The notes beneath the pieces were generated by a model. That model did not search any database and was not told where the DNA came from. It saw only the letters and a list, made by a program, of their open reading frames with translations. DNA of 6,577 nt, from the NCBI GenBank assembly GCA_017631775.1, contig JAGBSQ010000068.1:1-6577 (forward strand). The letters are read 5' to 3'. This document shows positions 1 through 5,414 of this stretch, piece after piece (positions within the stretch are counted from its first letter, which is position 1; the number at the start of each line of letters is the position of its first letter). The position numbers and the translations under genes were made by a program. This stretch comes from Clostridia bacterium. GTDB lineage: Bacteria > Bacillota_A > Clostridia > Oscillospirales > CAG-272.

Positions 1-1
1 A

Positions 2-148
2 CCGAGTGCCGCAATGGTCACAATGCTTGCAGAACTGCACGACATTGAACCCGGCTACGCTTCGCAATCGGTGGGAATGACGTCCATCCTCTCCACCGCA
101 ACGCTTCCGCTTGTAATGTTGTTTGCGCAATGGGTGATTACATGGTAA
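2..148 (+). CDS. C-terminal end of a probable AEC-family (auxin efflux carrier-like) permease, partial
   Basis: The window opens inside a plus-strand gene; 48 in-frame codons remain before TAA at 146-148. The peptide starts PSAAMVTMLAELHDIEPGYA and ends in a hydrophobic stretch, LSTATLPLVMLFAQWVITW. A small-residue helix, a short charged loop, the phrase 'GYASQSVGMTSILSTATLPL' and a final membrane helix close to the stop are what the last part of AEC permeases looks like (typically '...A..V..STLLS..TLPL...'). AEC proteins are inner-membrane carriers with ten or so helices that move organic anions such as malate; substrate cannot be told from this fragment. The gene ends at the palindromic terminator at 159-194. 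Membrane carrier is fairly safe; the exact family rests on about 48 residues. Confidence 0.62.
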   Translation, partial: PSAAMVTMLAELHDIEPGYASQSVGMTSILSTATLPLVMLFAQWVITW

Positions 149-158
149 AAAACAAAGA

Positions 159-194
159 AAAAAAGACGCTATCTTGCAAGATAGCGTCTTTTTT
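159..194. terminator. Bidirectional intrinsic terminator between two convergent genes
   Basis: The 36 bases form a perfect palindrome with a core of GACGCTATCTTG and its complement, flanked by A5 on the left and T6 on the right. It can terminate the permease gene on the plus strand and the metal exporter, whose stop lies at 197-199, on the minus strand. Confidence 0.9.
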
Positions 195-196
195 GT

Positions 197-1093
197 TTAA
201 TGATGATGGTGGTGATGGTGTCCGTGACCGCCCTCGTGGGTGGCGGGATTGCAGGTCAACTCGTGGCAATGTTCATCGGGGGCTTCGAATTCAAGCGTTG
301 CATGAGCAATGCCGTGCTCGGCAAGTTCCTCGCGAATGGCCTCTTTGATGTGGTGCGCATCTCCTTCGGCAACTACGTGCATGGTTGCATAGTTGTTGTA
401 GCCGTCCATGCTCCAAACGTGTACGTGGTGAACATCCTTTACGCCATCGATGTGCGTAAGATGCTCGCATATTTCGTCGATTTCGATGCCGTGAGGCGTT
501 TTTTCGAGGAAAAGGTCAACGGCTTCCTTTAAATTTTTGAATGCGTTGATAAAGATAAACACCGCCACACCGATAGACATCAAGGGGTCGATGATGGCAA
601 TATCGGTAAAGCGCATGATGATGGCACCGGCAAGAACCACAAGCCAGCCGAGGACGTCCTCAAGCATATGGAGATTGACCGCCTTTTGGTTGAGCGAGTC
701 CCCCTCCCTTGTAAAGAACGCCGCCAAGAAGTTGACAAGCGCGCCAATTACGGCAAAAATGATCATGCCGTTGTAGTTGATGGGTGTGGGATTGATGATG
801 CGCAGAATTGCATTGTAAACCACAAGAACCGAGCCCACCAAAAGGATGAGCGTGGTAATTACGCTGCCGATAACAGAATAGCGCGCGTATCCGTAGGTGT
901 AATGCTCGTCAGGCTTCTTTTTGCTCTTCTTTTCGAGAAAATACGAGGCGCCAATGCTTGCGGCGTCTCCAATATCGTGCACGGCATCTGAAACGATAGC
1001 CACACTGCCGGTAAAAAATCCGCCTACGAACTCAAAAATAGAAAAGGCAAAATTGAGAATAAATGCAATGAGAATGTTTCTTTCGGTCTTCAT
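197..1093 (-). CDS. Cation diffusion facilitator (CDF) family metal efflux transporter, zinc type
   Basis: This 298-residue protein is a full-length CDF (CzcD/ZitB-like) transporter, which exports Zn2+ and similar divalent ions from the cytoplasm in exchange for protons. Six membrane helices can be placed at about 8-28, 31-52, 74-98, 109-128, 142-162 and 165-186. The transport-site ligands are visible: H39 and D43 in helix 2 (SDAVHDIGD) and H142 and D146 in helix 5 (HMLED), the HDHD arrangement linked with zinc-type members. A cytoplasmic domain of about 110 residues follows, with 'DVHHVHVW' typical of the family. The far C-terminus carries HCHELTC and then HGHHHHHHH as the last residues, a likely metal-binding tail. 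The start has AAGGAG (1100-1105, complement) six bases upstream. The gene has its own promoter, separate from the upstream TetR gene. Metal specificity is inferred from the ligands, not proven. Confidence 0.93.
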   Translation of the reverse strand: MKTERNILIAFILNFAFSIFEFVGGFFTGSVAIVSDAVHDIGDAASIGASYFLEKKSKKKPDEHYTYGYARYSVIGSVITTLILLVGSVLVVYNAILRIINPTPINYNGMIIFAVIGALVNFLAAFFTREGDSLNQKAVNLHMLEDVLGWLVVLAGAIIMRFTDIAIIDPLMSIGVAVFIFINAFKNLKEAVDLFLEKTPHGIEIDEICEHLTHIDGVKDVHHVHVWSMDGYNNYATMHVVAEGDAHHIKEAIREELAEHGIAHATLEFEAPDEHCHELTCNPATHEGGHGHHHHHHH

Positions 1094-1120
1094 GTTTATC
1101 TCCTTGGGATTGATACTGAT

Positions 1121-1149
1121 ATTATAGCATACTCTTTTGCAAATTGCAA
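1121..1149 (-). promoter_or_regulatory. Sigma-A promoter of the CDF transporter gene
   Basis: Read on the minus strand, a perfect TATAAT lies at 1126-1121 and TTGCAA (4/6 to TTGACA) at 1149-1144, spaced by 17 bp. Transcription would begin near 1114, giving a leader of about 20 bases that includes the ribosome binding site. A perfect TTGACA also lies at 1172-1167, but its best -10 partner is poor (TGCAAT at 18 bp), so the first pair is preferred. Confidence 0.75.
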
Positions 1150-1154
1150 TATGA

Positions 1155-1186
1155 TTTTTCTCAATTTGTCAAGAATTTGAGAAAAA
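1155..1186. repeat. Inverted repeat just upstream of the CDF promoter, possible operator
   Basis: TTTTTCTCAA (1155-1164) and TTGAGAAAAA (1177-1186) are perfect 10-base inverted arms with a 12-base centre that contains TTGACA on the minus strand. It sits directly upstream of the -35 box of the CDF gene and directly downstream of the TetR-gene terminator, whose T-tail supplies part of one arm. It may be a regulator site, or only the A/T-rich tail of that terminator. Confidence 0.4.
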
Positions 1187-1188
1187 GA

Positions 1189-1210
1189 AAGAGCCTCGCA
1201 AGAGGCTCTT
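1189..1210 (-). terminator. Intrinsic terminator of the TetR-family gene
   Basis: A nine-pair stem, AAGAGCCTC with GAGGCTCTT, closes a GCAA tetraloop (TTGC on the minus strand). On the minus strand it is followed by TTTCTTTTTCTC. It begins two bases after the TetR-gene stop codon, so it should separate that gene from the CDF gene downstream. Confidence 0.85.
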
Positions 1211-1212
1211 CT

Positions 1213-1926
1213 TTAATCGTTTTTGATGTGATAGGTTTGCAAAAGGTCTTCGATTGCTTTTTCGTTGGTTTCGCTGACGTACTGTTGGAATTTTTCCAGC
1301 ACTTGGCGACCGATGGCACGGTAGTCCATTGCAAACACCTTTTGGATCTTTTTTTGGCGAAGCTCCTCCGGTACGCCAAAAAGCTTCATGATAACCTCTA
1401 AAGCGCCCGACACGCGCACCGGCAGAGATGCGGAATGCTTGGTGGTCATCAGCGTTGCATATTCAATGCCCGAAACGATTGCTTCGGCCTCTATGAACTG
1501 CTCCTCTGTCCAATCGGGGCAAAACGCACCGAACACTCTCTTCATTTTTTCAACGTCGTTGGCGCGAATGTTTTCCAGCGTTATAGGGTGAGAATACGCC
1601 GAAACAAAGAAATCGCGCATTTGTTCGCTCTCTTCGCTTACCGAAGCCATAGTTGCAAGCTCCAAGCAATAGCAAAGCAACGAGCTCTGCCCTTCGTCGG
1701 TATAGTCCTCGATCAACTTCCATTGAAAGTCGCACAGCATGGTAACGAGAACATCCAAAATGTGTTCCTTGGTGGGAAAATAGAAGGTCAAATTGCCTGT
1801 TCCGATTTCGGCCTTGCGGCAAACGGCCGCCGCGGTGGTGTTGGAAAAGCCTTTTTCAAAAAACAGATCGATTGCAACTTGAATGATCGTCAAGCGTGTG
1901 TGACTTTCTTTTTTCGGTCTCGCCAT
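1213..1926 (-). CDS. TetR/AcrR-family transcriptional regulator
   Basis: The protein is 237 residues, within the usual TetR range but slightly long. The N-terminal DNA-binding domain spans about residues 8-58: 'RLTIIQVAIDLFFEKGFSNT' is helix 1 and the turn, TAAAVCRKAEI the helix before the turn, and 'GTGNLTFYFPTKEHIL' the recognition helix with the typical Y/F-x-F-x-x-K-E ending. The rest is helical and less conserved, as expected for the ligand-binding and dimer domain; its ligand cannot be read from sequence. The start is fixed by GGAGGAG on the minus strand about five bases before ATG. The leader is about 57 bases. A palindrome at 1970-1990 next to the -10 box suggests self-repression. Possible targets are its own gene and perhaps the neighbouring CDF gene, but I found no clear copy of that palindrome at the CDF promoter. 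Confidence 0.92.
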   Translation of the reverse strand: MARPKKESHTRLTIIQVAIDLFFEKGFSNTTAAAVCRKAEIGTGNLTFYFPTKEHILDVLVTMLCDFQWKLIEDYTDEGQSSLLCYCLELATMASVSEESEQMRDFFVSAYSHPITLENIRANDVEKMKRVFGAFCPDWTEEQFIEAEAIVSGIEYATLMTTKHSASLPVRVSGALEVIMKLFGVPEELRQKKIQKVFAMDYRAIGRQVLEKFQQYVSETNEKAIEDLLQTYHIKND

Positions 1927-1969
1927 TTTCTCTCCTCCACAGGCGCCTTACGGCGTTATTTGAAGCATC

Positions 1970-1990
1970 CCAATTATTGGATTTATCCAA
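1970..1990. promoter_or_regulatory. Candidate TetR operator: overlapping palindromes at the tetR-like gene start site
   Basis: Two palindromes share a half-site: CCAATTATTGG (1970-1980; arms CCAAT/ATTGG) and TTGGATTTATCCAA (1977-1990; arms TTGGAT/ATCCAA). They abut the -10 box at 1991-1996 and cover the expected transcription start near 1984 of the TetR-family gene. TetR regulators commonly bind such dyads at their own promoters, so this is the best operator candidate in the window. Confidence 0.55.
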
Positions 1991-2019
1991 ATTATAACAT
2001 ATTCCTTTAAAAATCGCAA
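1991..2019 (-). promoter_or_regulatory. Sigma-A promoter of the TetR-family gene
   Basis: On the minus strand TATAAT lies at 1996-1991 and TTGCGA (4/6 match) at 2019-2014, with a 17-bp spacer. It fires away from the tRNA promoter. The roughly 100 bases between the two -35 boxes (2020-2120) hold no gene; they are A/T-rich with a GTTTTAAAAC palindrome (2041-2050) flanked by TTTTTTG and CAAAAAA. Confidence 0.7.
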
Positions 2020-2090
2020 GGATTTTTTGATATTTTTTGCGTTTTAAAACCTCAAAAAAGCGACCTGAAAAGGCGATAACAATATATGTA

Positions 2091-2149
2091 AGAAAAAAGA
2101 AAAAAAGTTTGCAAAAACACTTGACAAACACATTTGCCTGTGGTATAAT
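2091..2149 (+). promoter_or_regulatory. Strong promoter of the tRNA-Ser gene with A-rich upstream element
   Basis: A perfect TTGACA (2121-2126) and TATAAT (2144-2149) are separated by 17 bp, with TG one base before the -10 box (extended -10). A purine-rich A-tract region at about 2091-2118 precedes it and resembles an UP element, as expected for a stable-RNA promoter. The start site would be near 2156, eight bases before the tRNA. Confidence 0.88.
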
Positions 2150-2163
2150 ATTCAAGTCGGCAC

Positions 2164-2255
2164 GGAGAGATGGCTGAGCTGGTCTAAGGCGCACGACTGG
2201 AAATCGTGTTTAGGCTAATACCCTAACGAGGGTTCGAATCCCTCTCTCTCCGCCA
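2164..2255 (+). tRNA. tRNA-Ser, anticodon GGA
   Basis: A 92-nt class II tRNA folds completely. The acceptor stem is GGAGAGA (2164-2170) with TCTCTCC (2245-2251), discriminator G at 2252 and encoded CCA at 2253-2255. The anticodon stem CACGA/TCGTG encloses loop CTGGAAA with anticodon GGA at 2199-2201, reading UCC and UCU. A long variable arm pairs TTAGG (2210-2214) with CCTAA (2222-2226), as serine tRNAs require. The T arm is GAGGG-TTCGAAT-CCCTC (2228-2244). The gene is a single transcript with its own promoter and terminator. Confidence 0.97.
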
Positions 2256-2259
2256 CACG

Positions 2260-2284
2260 AAGGCACCCAATAGGGTGCCTTTTT
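2260..2284 (+). terminator. Intrinsic terminator of the tRNA-Ser gene
   Basis: AGGCACCC (2261-2268) pairs with GGGTGCCT (2273-2280) around an AATA loop, followed by TTTT. It starts five bases after the CCA end of the tRNA. Confidence 0.9.
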
Positions 2285-2292
2285 GCATTATA

Positions 2293-2319
2293 AGAGAGAG
2301 AGATTCGAACCCTCGTTAG
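2293..2319 (-). repeat. Inverted partial copy of the tRNA-Ser 3' half
   Basis: Read on the minus strand this segment matches tRNA positions 2223-2249 in 26 of 27 bases (the mismatch faces 2241). It covers the last bases of the variable arm, the whole T arm and five bases of the acceptor strand, but lacks the final two acceptor bases, the discriminator and CCA. The stretch CTAACGAGGGTTCGAATC is exact. The copy lies 8 bases past the tRNA terminator. It is a remnant or regulatory inverted repeat, not a functional tRNA. Confidence 0.85.
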
Positions 2320-2337
2320 AAAAATTTGTTCAGCCTA

Positions 2338-2366
2338 TTTACAAATCTGTTTTTTTGTGCTATAAT
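2338..2366 (+). promoter_or_regulatory. Sigma-A promoter of the small membrane-protein gene
   Basis: TTTACA (2338-2343, 5/6) and a perfect TATAAT (2361-2366) are spaced by 17 bp, with TGC directly before the -10 box (extended -10). The start site would be near 2373, leaving a short leader with GGGAGG at 2385-2390. Confidence 0.82.
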
Positions 2367-2382
2367 GGTTATATAAACCATT
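2364..2382. promoter_or_regulatory. Inverted repeat over the -10 box and start site, possible operator
   Basis: AATGGTT (2364-2370) and AACCATT (2376-2382) are perfect seven-base inverted arms around ATATA. They overlap the end of the -10 box and the predicted start site of the gene at 2397. A repressor bound here would block transcription; the regulator is unknown. The repeat differs from the dyad beside the TetR-family gene. Confidence 0.45.
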
Positions 2383-2396
2383 TTGGGAGGCTTATT

Positions 2397-2828
2397 ATGA
2401 AAAAAATCGTTGTAGATAAAAAACTCGCACTCGGTATTGCCGCAGGCGCTACAGCCTTTGCAACCGGTGCCGCTATTACACTTGCTATTAAAAAGAGATT
2501 TGACAAAATTTTTGGCGAGATGCAAGATGATGCCAGCGAACAAATCTTCACCTCCCCCGACGGTAACAACTCTGTAAGAGTTTTGTTCGGTGCTTCTAAA
2601 ACCGCTAAAAAAATGGCTCTTGTCAGCATTCAAGCAAAGTCTGAGGCAGATGATTGCATTCTGCTTGCCCTTGCAAGAAGAGGCGACAACCTCCTTTCGG
2701 GCGAGTGGAGCGACAACAACAACTTTGAGCTCTTGGTTGGCAGCTGCAGCAACAAGCAATGCTGCAACGTAAGCTTTGAGGGCGGTAAGATTGTTATGAA
2801 CTACTATTTGAAGAGAATTGTAAAATAA
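2397..2828 (+). CDS. Small single-pass membrane-anchored protein of unknown function
   Basis: The protein has 143 residues and I do not recognise a family. The N-terminus is basic (MKKIVVDKK), followed by one Ala/Gly-rich membrane helix at about 9-31 and a positive KKRFDK segment, so it is probably a signal anchor rather than a cleaved signal; no lipobox is visible. A soluble part of about 110 residues follows, with acidic DDASEQ, then alternating hydrophobic residues suggesting beta strands (VRVLFG, MALVSIQA, FELLVG, KIVMNYYL). Cysteines at 87, 117, 122 and 123 include CSNKQCC. The start is chosen for GGGAGG six bases before the ATG; the frame is open further upstream only because it runs back through the inverted tRNA copy. 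It is a one-gene unit with its own promoter and terminator. Codon use is like its neighbours, so recent transfer is not indicated. Confidence 0.8.
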   Translation: MKKIVVDKKLALGIAAGATAFATGAAITLAIKKRFDKIFGEMQDDASEQIFTSPDGNNSVRVLFGASKTAKKMALVSIQAKSEADDCILLALARRGDNLLSGEWSDNNNFELLVGSCSNKQCCNVSFEGGKIVMNYYLKRIVK

Positions 2829-2840
2829 GATTTCTATACA

Positions 2841-2868
2841 AAAAAGCACTGCTGTTGCAGTGCTTTTT
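2841..2868. terminator. Bidirectional intrinsic terminator between convergent genes
   Basis: AAAAAGCACTGC (2841-2852) pairs perfectly with GCAGTGCTTTTT (2857-2868) around TGTT, with further T runs to the right. It serves the small membrane-protein gene on plus and the lipoprotein gene, which stops at 2874, on minus. Confidence 0.9.
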
Positions 2869-2873
2869 GTTTT

Positions 2874-4304
2874 TTATTTGGAATTGAGAACGGATTTTGC
2901 CAAATCGTTGCCTTTTTCAAAATCTACGTTGCCGTTTGCGCTAACGCTCGTGAGCGCCTTGCAATGGCGAAAGGCCTCTGCCCCAACCTTGGTAACACCG
3001 CCGAGATCTACTCGTTCAAGTGCAATACAGCCTGCAAAGCAGGATGCGGGAAGTGACTTGAGAGCTTCGGGGAGTACAACCTCCTTTAAGGAGTCGCAGT
3101 TGTAGAAGGCGTTGATGCCAATGCTTGTCAACCCTTGACCGAATGCAACACTCGTCAAAGCGTCACATTGTGCAAAGGCTTCCTCGCGCAGGGTGGTAAG
3201 GGAGTTGGGGAGCTTGATGCTCCAAAGGCTCTCGCAACCGTAAAATGCGCGCACGCCAATGCTTGTGAGTCCTTCGGGAAGAAGGATCTCTTTCAGGCTT
3301 TCGCACTCAAAGAAGGCGTAATTGCCAAGTGCATTGCAGGCACCGCTCAAGGTGATGCGCTCGAGGTGTGCAGGATAAAATCCCTCTGCAAAATCGGGCT
3401 GTGCCGCGCCAAAAATATAACCAAGATAGGTGTTCTCCGTTTGGCTTCTGCCAACAAAAGGCAGGGTCATTGTGCGAATGGAGTTGCAACCCTCAAACGC
3501 GCCAAAGCCAATCGTTTGAAGCGTGTCACCAAGATTGAGAATTTGCAAATCGGAGCAATTCATCAAGGCTCTGTCGCCAAAGGTGACTATTTTTTCAATG
3601 CCGTCGATCTGTCGCAAAGATGCGCCGTTGTAAATGGCGAATTTTTCAATGACCGTTACGTTTTCGGGGAGCGAGAGGCAGATGATATCGTTGCAATCAA
3701 AAAGTGCATATGCCGGCAGGGTCTGCCAATCGGCTGTCAAGCGCAAGCATTTGAGAGATACGGGAATGTCGCGCGCGTTGTTTTCGTGCGTGTCCGCACC
3801 AAACAGATAACCGAGATACTGTGTTCCCTCTTTGCTCTCACCCATCAAGGGAGTTTGCAAAGAATGCAAGGTTTCGCATCCTGCGAGAATGCCCTTGCCG
3901 ATAGAAGTAACGCTATTGGGAATGATTAAGGTTTTGAGCGTTAGGTTTTCTGCAAATGCTCCGTCGGCAATGCTCGTAACAGACTTACCAAAAATTTCTG
4001 CGGGAATGATCAGGTGTTCTTGCGTTCCCGTATAGGAAACAATTTGGACTTCCTCAGGAATACTTTCTGTCCATACCACCTGAAAATCCGCCTCATCACC
4101 TATGACGGCATTTTCAAAGCCCGCGTTATTCGCTGCCCAAAAATCAACGCCCTCATCCTCGACTTCAACGGGTGTGGTGTCGATTGGTGCATCGGTGGTT
4201 TCCTCGGTTTGGGTATTCGTTTTATTTTGATTGCCGCAGGCAGAAACACTTGCCAAAATCAAGAGGACTGCCAAAAGGCTTGCAAATATTTTTTTGACCT
4301 TCAT
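2874..4304 (-). CDS. Secreted lipoprotein with BspA-like leucine-rich repeats (LRR_5)
   Basis: From ATG at 4304 the product has 476 residues. It begins with a lipoprotein signal, MKVKKIFASLLAVLLILASV, and lipobox VSAC with the lipidated cysteine at 23, then a Thr/Glu/Asp-rich linker to about residue 55. From about 95 to the end it is a solenoid of BspA/TpLRR repeats; clear units are 'LTSIGVRAFYGCESL' and 'LTSIGINAFYNCDSL'. Two units carry the longer insert seen in clostridial relatives, with YLGYLFGA (about 163-170) and YLGYIFGA (about 293-300). Such proteins lie on the cell surface and are linked to adhesion or binding of host and other cells; the ligand here is unknown. The start was chosen because AAGGA lies eight bases before it, whereas the in-frame ATG at 4313 directly touches that motif with no spacing. 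It is a single-gene unit. Confidence 0.9.
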   Translation of the reverse strand: MKVKKIFASLLAVLLILASVSACGNQNKTNTQTEETTDAPIDTTPVEVEDEGVDFWAANNAGFENAVIGDEADFQVVWTESIPEEVQIVSYTGTQEHLIIPAEIFGKSVTSIADGAFAENLTLKTLIIPNSVTSIGKGILAGCETLHSLQTPLMGESKEGTQYLGYLFGADTHENNARDIPVSLKCLRLTADWQTLPAYALFDCNDIICLSLPENVTVIEKFAIYNGASLRQIDGIEKIVTFGDRALMNCSDLQILNLGDTLQTIGFGAFEGCNSIRTMTLPFVGRSQTENTYLGYIFGAAQPDFAEGFYPAHLERITLSGACNALGNYAFFECESLKEILLPEGLTSIGVRAFYGCESLWSIKLPNSLTTLREEAFAQCDALTSVAFGQGLTSIGINAFYNCDSLKEVVLPEALKSLPASCFAGCIALERVDLGGVTKVGAEAFRHCKALTSVSANGNVDFEKGNDLAKSVLNSK

Positions 4305-4337
4305 TTTTCTCATCCTTTTTGGAAAAATTCTGTTATC

Positions 4338-4366
4338 ATTTTACCACATTTTTTCACATTATGCAA
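4338..4366 (-). promoter_or_regulatory. Probable promoter of the BspA-like lipoprotein gene
   Basis: On the minus strand TAAAAT lies at 4343-4338, preceded by TGG (extended -10), with a weak TTGCAT at 4366-4361 and a 17-bp spacer. The weak -35 box is offset by the extended -10. It is divergent from the promoter of the downstream plus-strand operon. Confidence 0.55.
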
Positions 4367-4416
4367 GGGGAATGCGCGATATTTCACAATATTTTCAATT
4401 CTATCATGCTTTGTTC

Positions 4417-4445
4417 TTGTAAAACACAGAAAAAAGTGATATAAT
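4417..4445 (+). promoter_or_regulatory. Promoter of the rluA-like/DUF3810 operon
   Basis: TTGTAA (4417-4422, 4/6) and perfect TATAAT (4440-4445) with a 17-bp spacer; TGA directly before the -10 box gives an extended -10. The start site would be near 4452, about 24 bases before the first gene. The 4305-4475 intergenic stretch holds only the two divergent promoters and is A/T-rich. Confidence 0.75.
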
Positions 4446-4475
4446 AATATGAAAGTTGCAGAAAGGAGGACGTGT

Positions 4476-5414
4476 ATGGATATTTTAATTGATAAATCCC
4501 TCGCCGGTCAATGCATTCGGCGCGTGTTGCAGGTCGAATTGAAACTTTCCACCAAAATGATCAAGCACCTCAAATACACGCCTCTTGGAATTGCCGTTGA
4601 CGGAAAAGCCGTAACTGTGCGACATATTTTAAAGCTTGGCGAGTGTCTTTCGTTGGCGCTTGAGGACACCGCTTCTTCCCCTGCCCTCGCTCCCGTTGAT
4701 CTGCCCTTGGATATTCTCTATGAGGACGAGGATATTGTGGTTCCTGCAAAGCCTGCCGATATGCCCACACATCCCTCGCACGATCACTATACCGATACTG
4801 TGGCAAATGCTTTGGCATTCCGCTACCAAAAAGAAGGCATCCCCTTTGTTTTTCGCCCCATCAATCGCCTTGACCGCAACACAAGCGGTCTGCTTCTTGT
4901 TGCCCGCAACAAGCGCGCAGCAGGAGCGTTGACACAAGCCATGCAAAAAGGAGAAATCAAAAAGACCTATCTTGCCGTTTGCATTGGCGAAATGCAGGAA
5001 AAAGAAGGCGTGATTGACGCCCCCTTACATCGAACCAAAGAAAGCATTATCGTACGCGAGGTATGCTCTCCCACCGCTCCCGATGCCGATGCGGCCTGCA
5101 CCGAATACCGCGTGCTTGCCACAGAGAACGGATACAGTTTGGTTCTCGTTCGTCCCTTGACAGGCAGAACACACCAAATCCGTGTTCATTTTGCATATGC
5201 GGGCCACCCTTTGGTAGGTGACGATCTTTACGGCAAGGTTACACCTTTGATTGGTCGCCATGCTCTGCACGCATATCAACTCACATTCCCTCACCCGATG
5301 AGTGAGGAAAGCCTGACACTGACCTCCCCCCTATGCCCCGATATGAAGCGTTTGATTGAACAATGCTTCCCCACAACGCTTGCGAAAGGAGACCTTGATG
5401 AATACACAAAATAA
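4476..5414 (+). CDS. RluA-family RNA pseudouridine synthase
   Basis: This 312-residue enzyme converts specific uridines in rRNA or tRNA to pseudouridine. Residues 1-65 form an S4-like RNA-binding region (DILIDKSLAGQCIRRVLQVE onward). The catalytic domain follows: 'DEDIVVPAKPADMPTHPS' (motif I region), 'RPINRLDRNTSGLLLVARN' with the catalytic aspartate at 133, and 'LTGRTHQIRVHFAYAGHPLV' (motif III, about 228-247) then GDDLYG. The residue before RLD is Asn in place of the more usual His; this is seen in clostridial relatives as far as I recall and should not affect catalysis. Start: GGAGG six bases before ATG at 4476; the earlier ATG at 4449 lies upstream of that site and near the expected transcript start. 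The target uridine (RluD-, RluC- or YlyB-like) cannot be settled from sequence. It overlaps the next gene by 17 bases. Confidence 0.94.
   Translation: MDILIDKSLAGQCIRRVLQVELKLSTKMIKHLKYTPLGIAVDGKAVTVRHILKLGECLSLALEDTASSPALAPVDLPLDILYEDEDIVVPAKPADMPTHPSHDHYTDTVANALAFRYQKEGIPFVFRPINRLDRNTSGLLLVARNKRAAGALTQAMQKGEIKKTYLAVCIGEMQEKEGVIDAPLHRTKESIIVREVCSPTAPDADAACTEYRVLATENGYSLVLVRPLTGRTHQIRVHFAYAGHPLVGDDLYGKVTPLIGRHALHAYQLTFPHPMSEESLTLTSPLCPDMKRLIEQCFPTTLAKGDLDEYTK

Noticed and set aside
200..1127. Several plus-strand open frames across the CDF gene
   Set aside because: They are antisense to a protein with clear family motifs, have no ribosome binding sites, and translate to low-complexity peptides.
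2020..2120. Possible small RNA or gene between the divergent TetR and tRNA promoters
   Set aside because: The stretch is A/T-rich with a weak palindrome and no independent promoter, terminator or coding frame with a binding site; an upstream promoter element explains the A-tracts.
2164..2319. tRNA-based attachment site of an integrated element
   Set aside because: The repeat is inverted, no integrase or phage-like gene is present, and no direct copy of the tRNA end was found further downstream in the window.
2283..2396. In-frame upstream extension of the small membrane-protein gene (starting at ATG 2283)
   Set aside because: It starts inside the tRNA terminator and is encoded by the inverted tRNA fragment; no ribosome binding site lies before it, and promoter and GGGAGG both fit the start at 2397.
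3135..3929. Plus-strand open frame of 264 codons inside the lipoprotein gene
   Set aside because: It is antisense to the repetitive leucine-rich-repeat gene, whose regular codon pattern keeps the opposite strand open; no promoter or binding site is visible.
4449..4475. Alternative start of the pseudouridine synthase at 4449
   Set aside because: It would place the start at or before the expected transcription start and leaves the strong GGAGG at 4465-4469 inside the gene; the ATG at 4476 is better.
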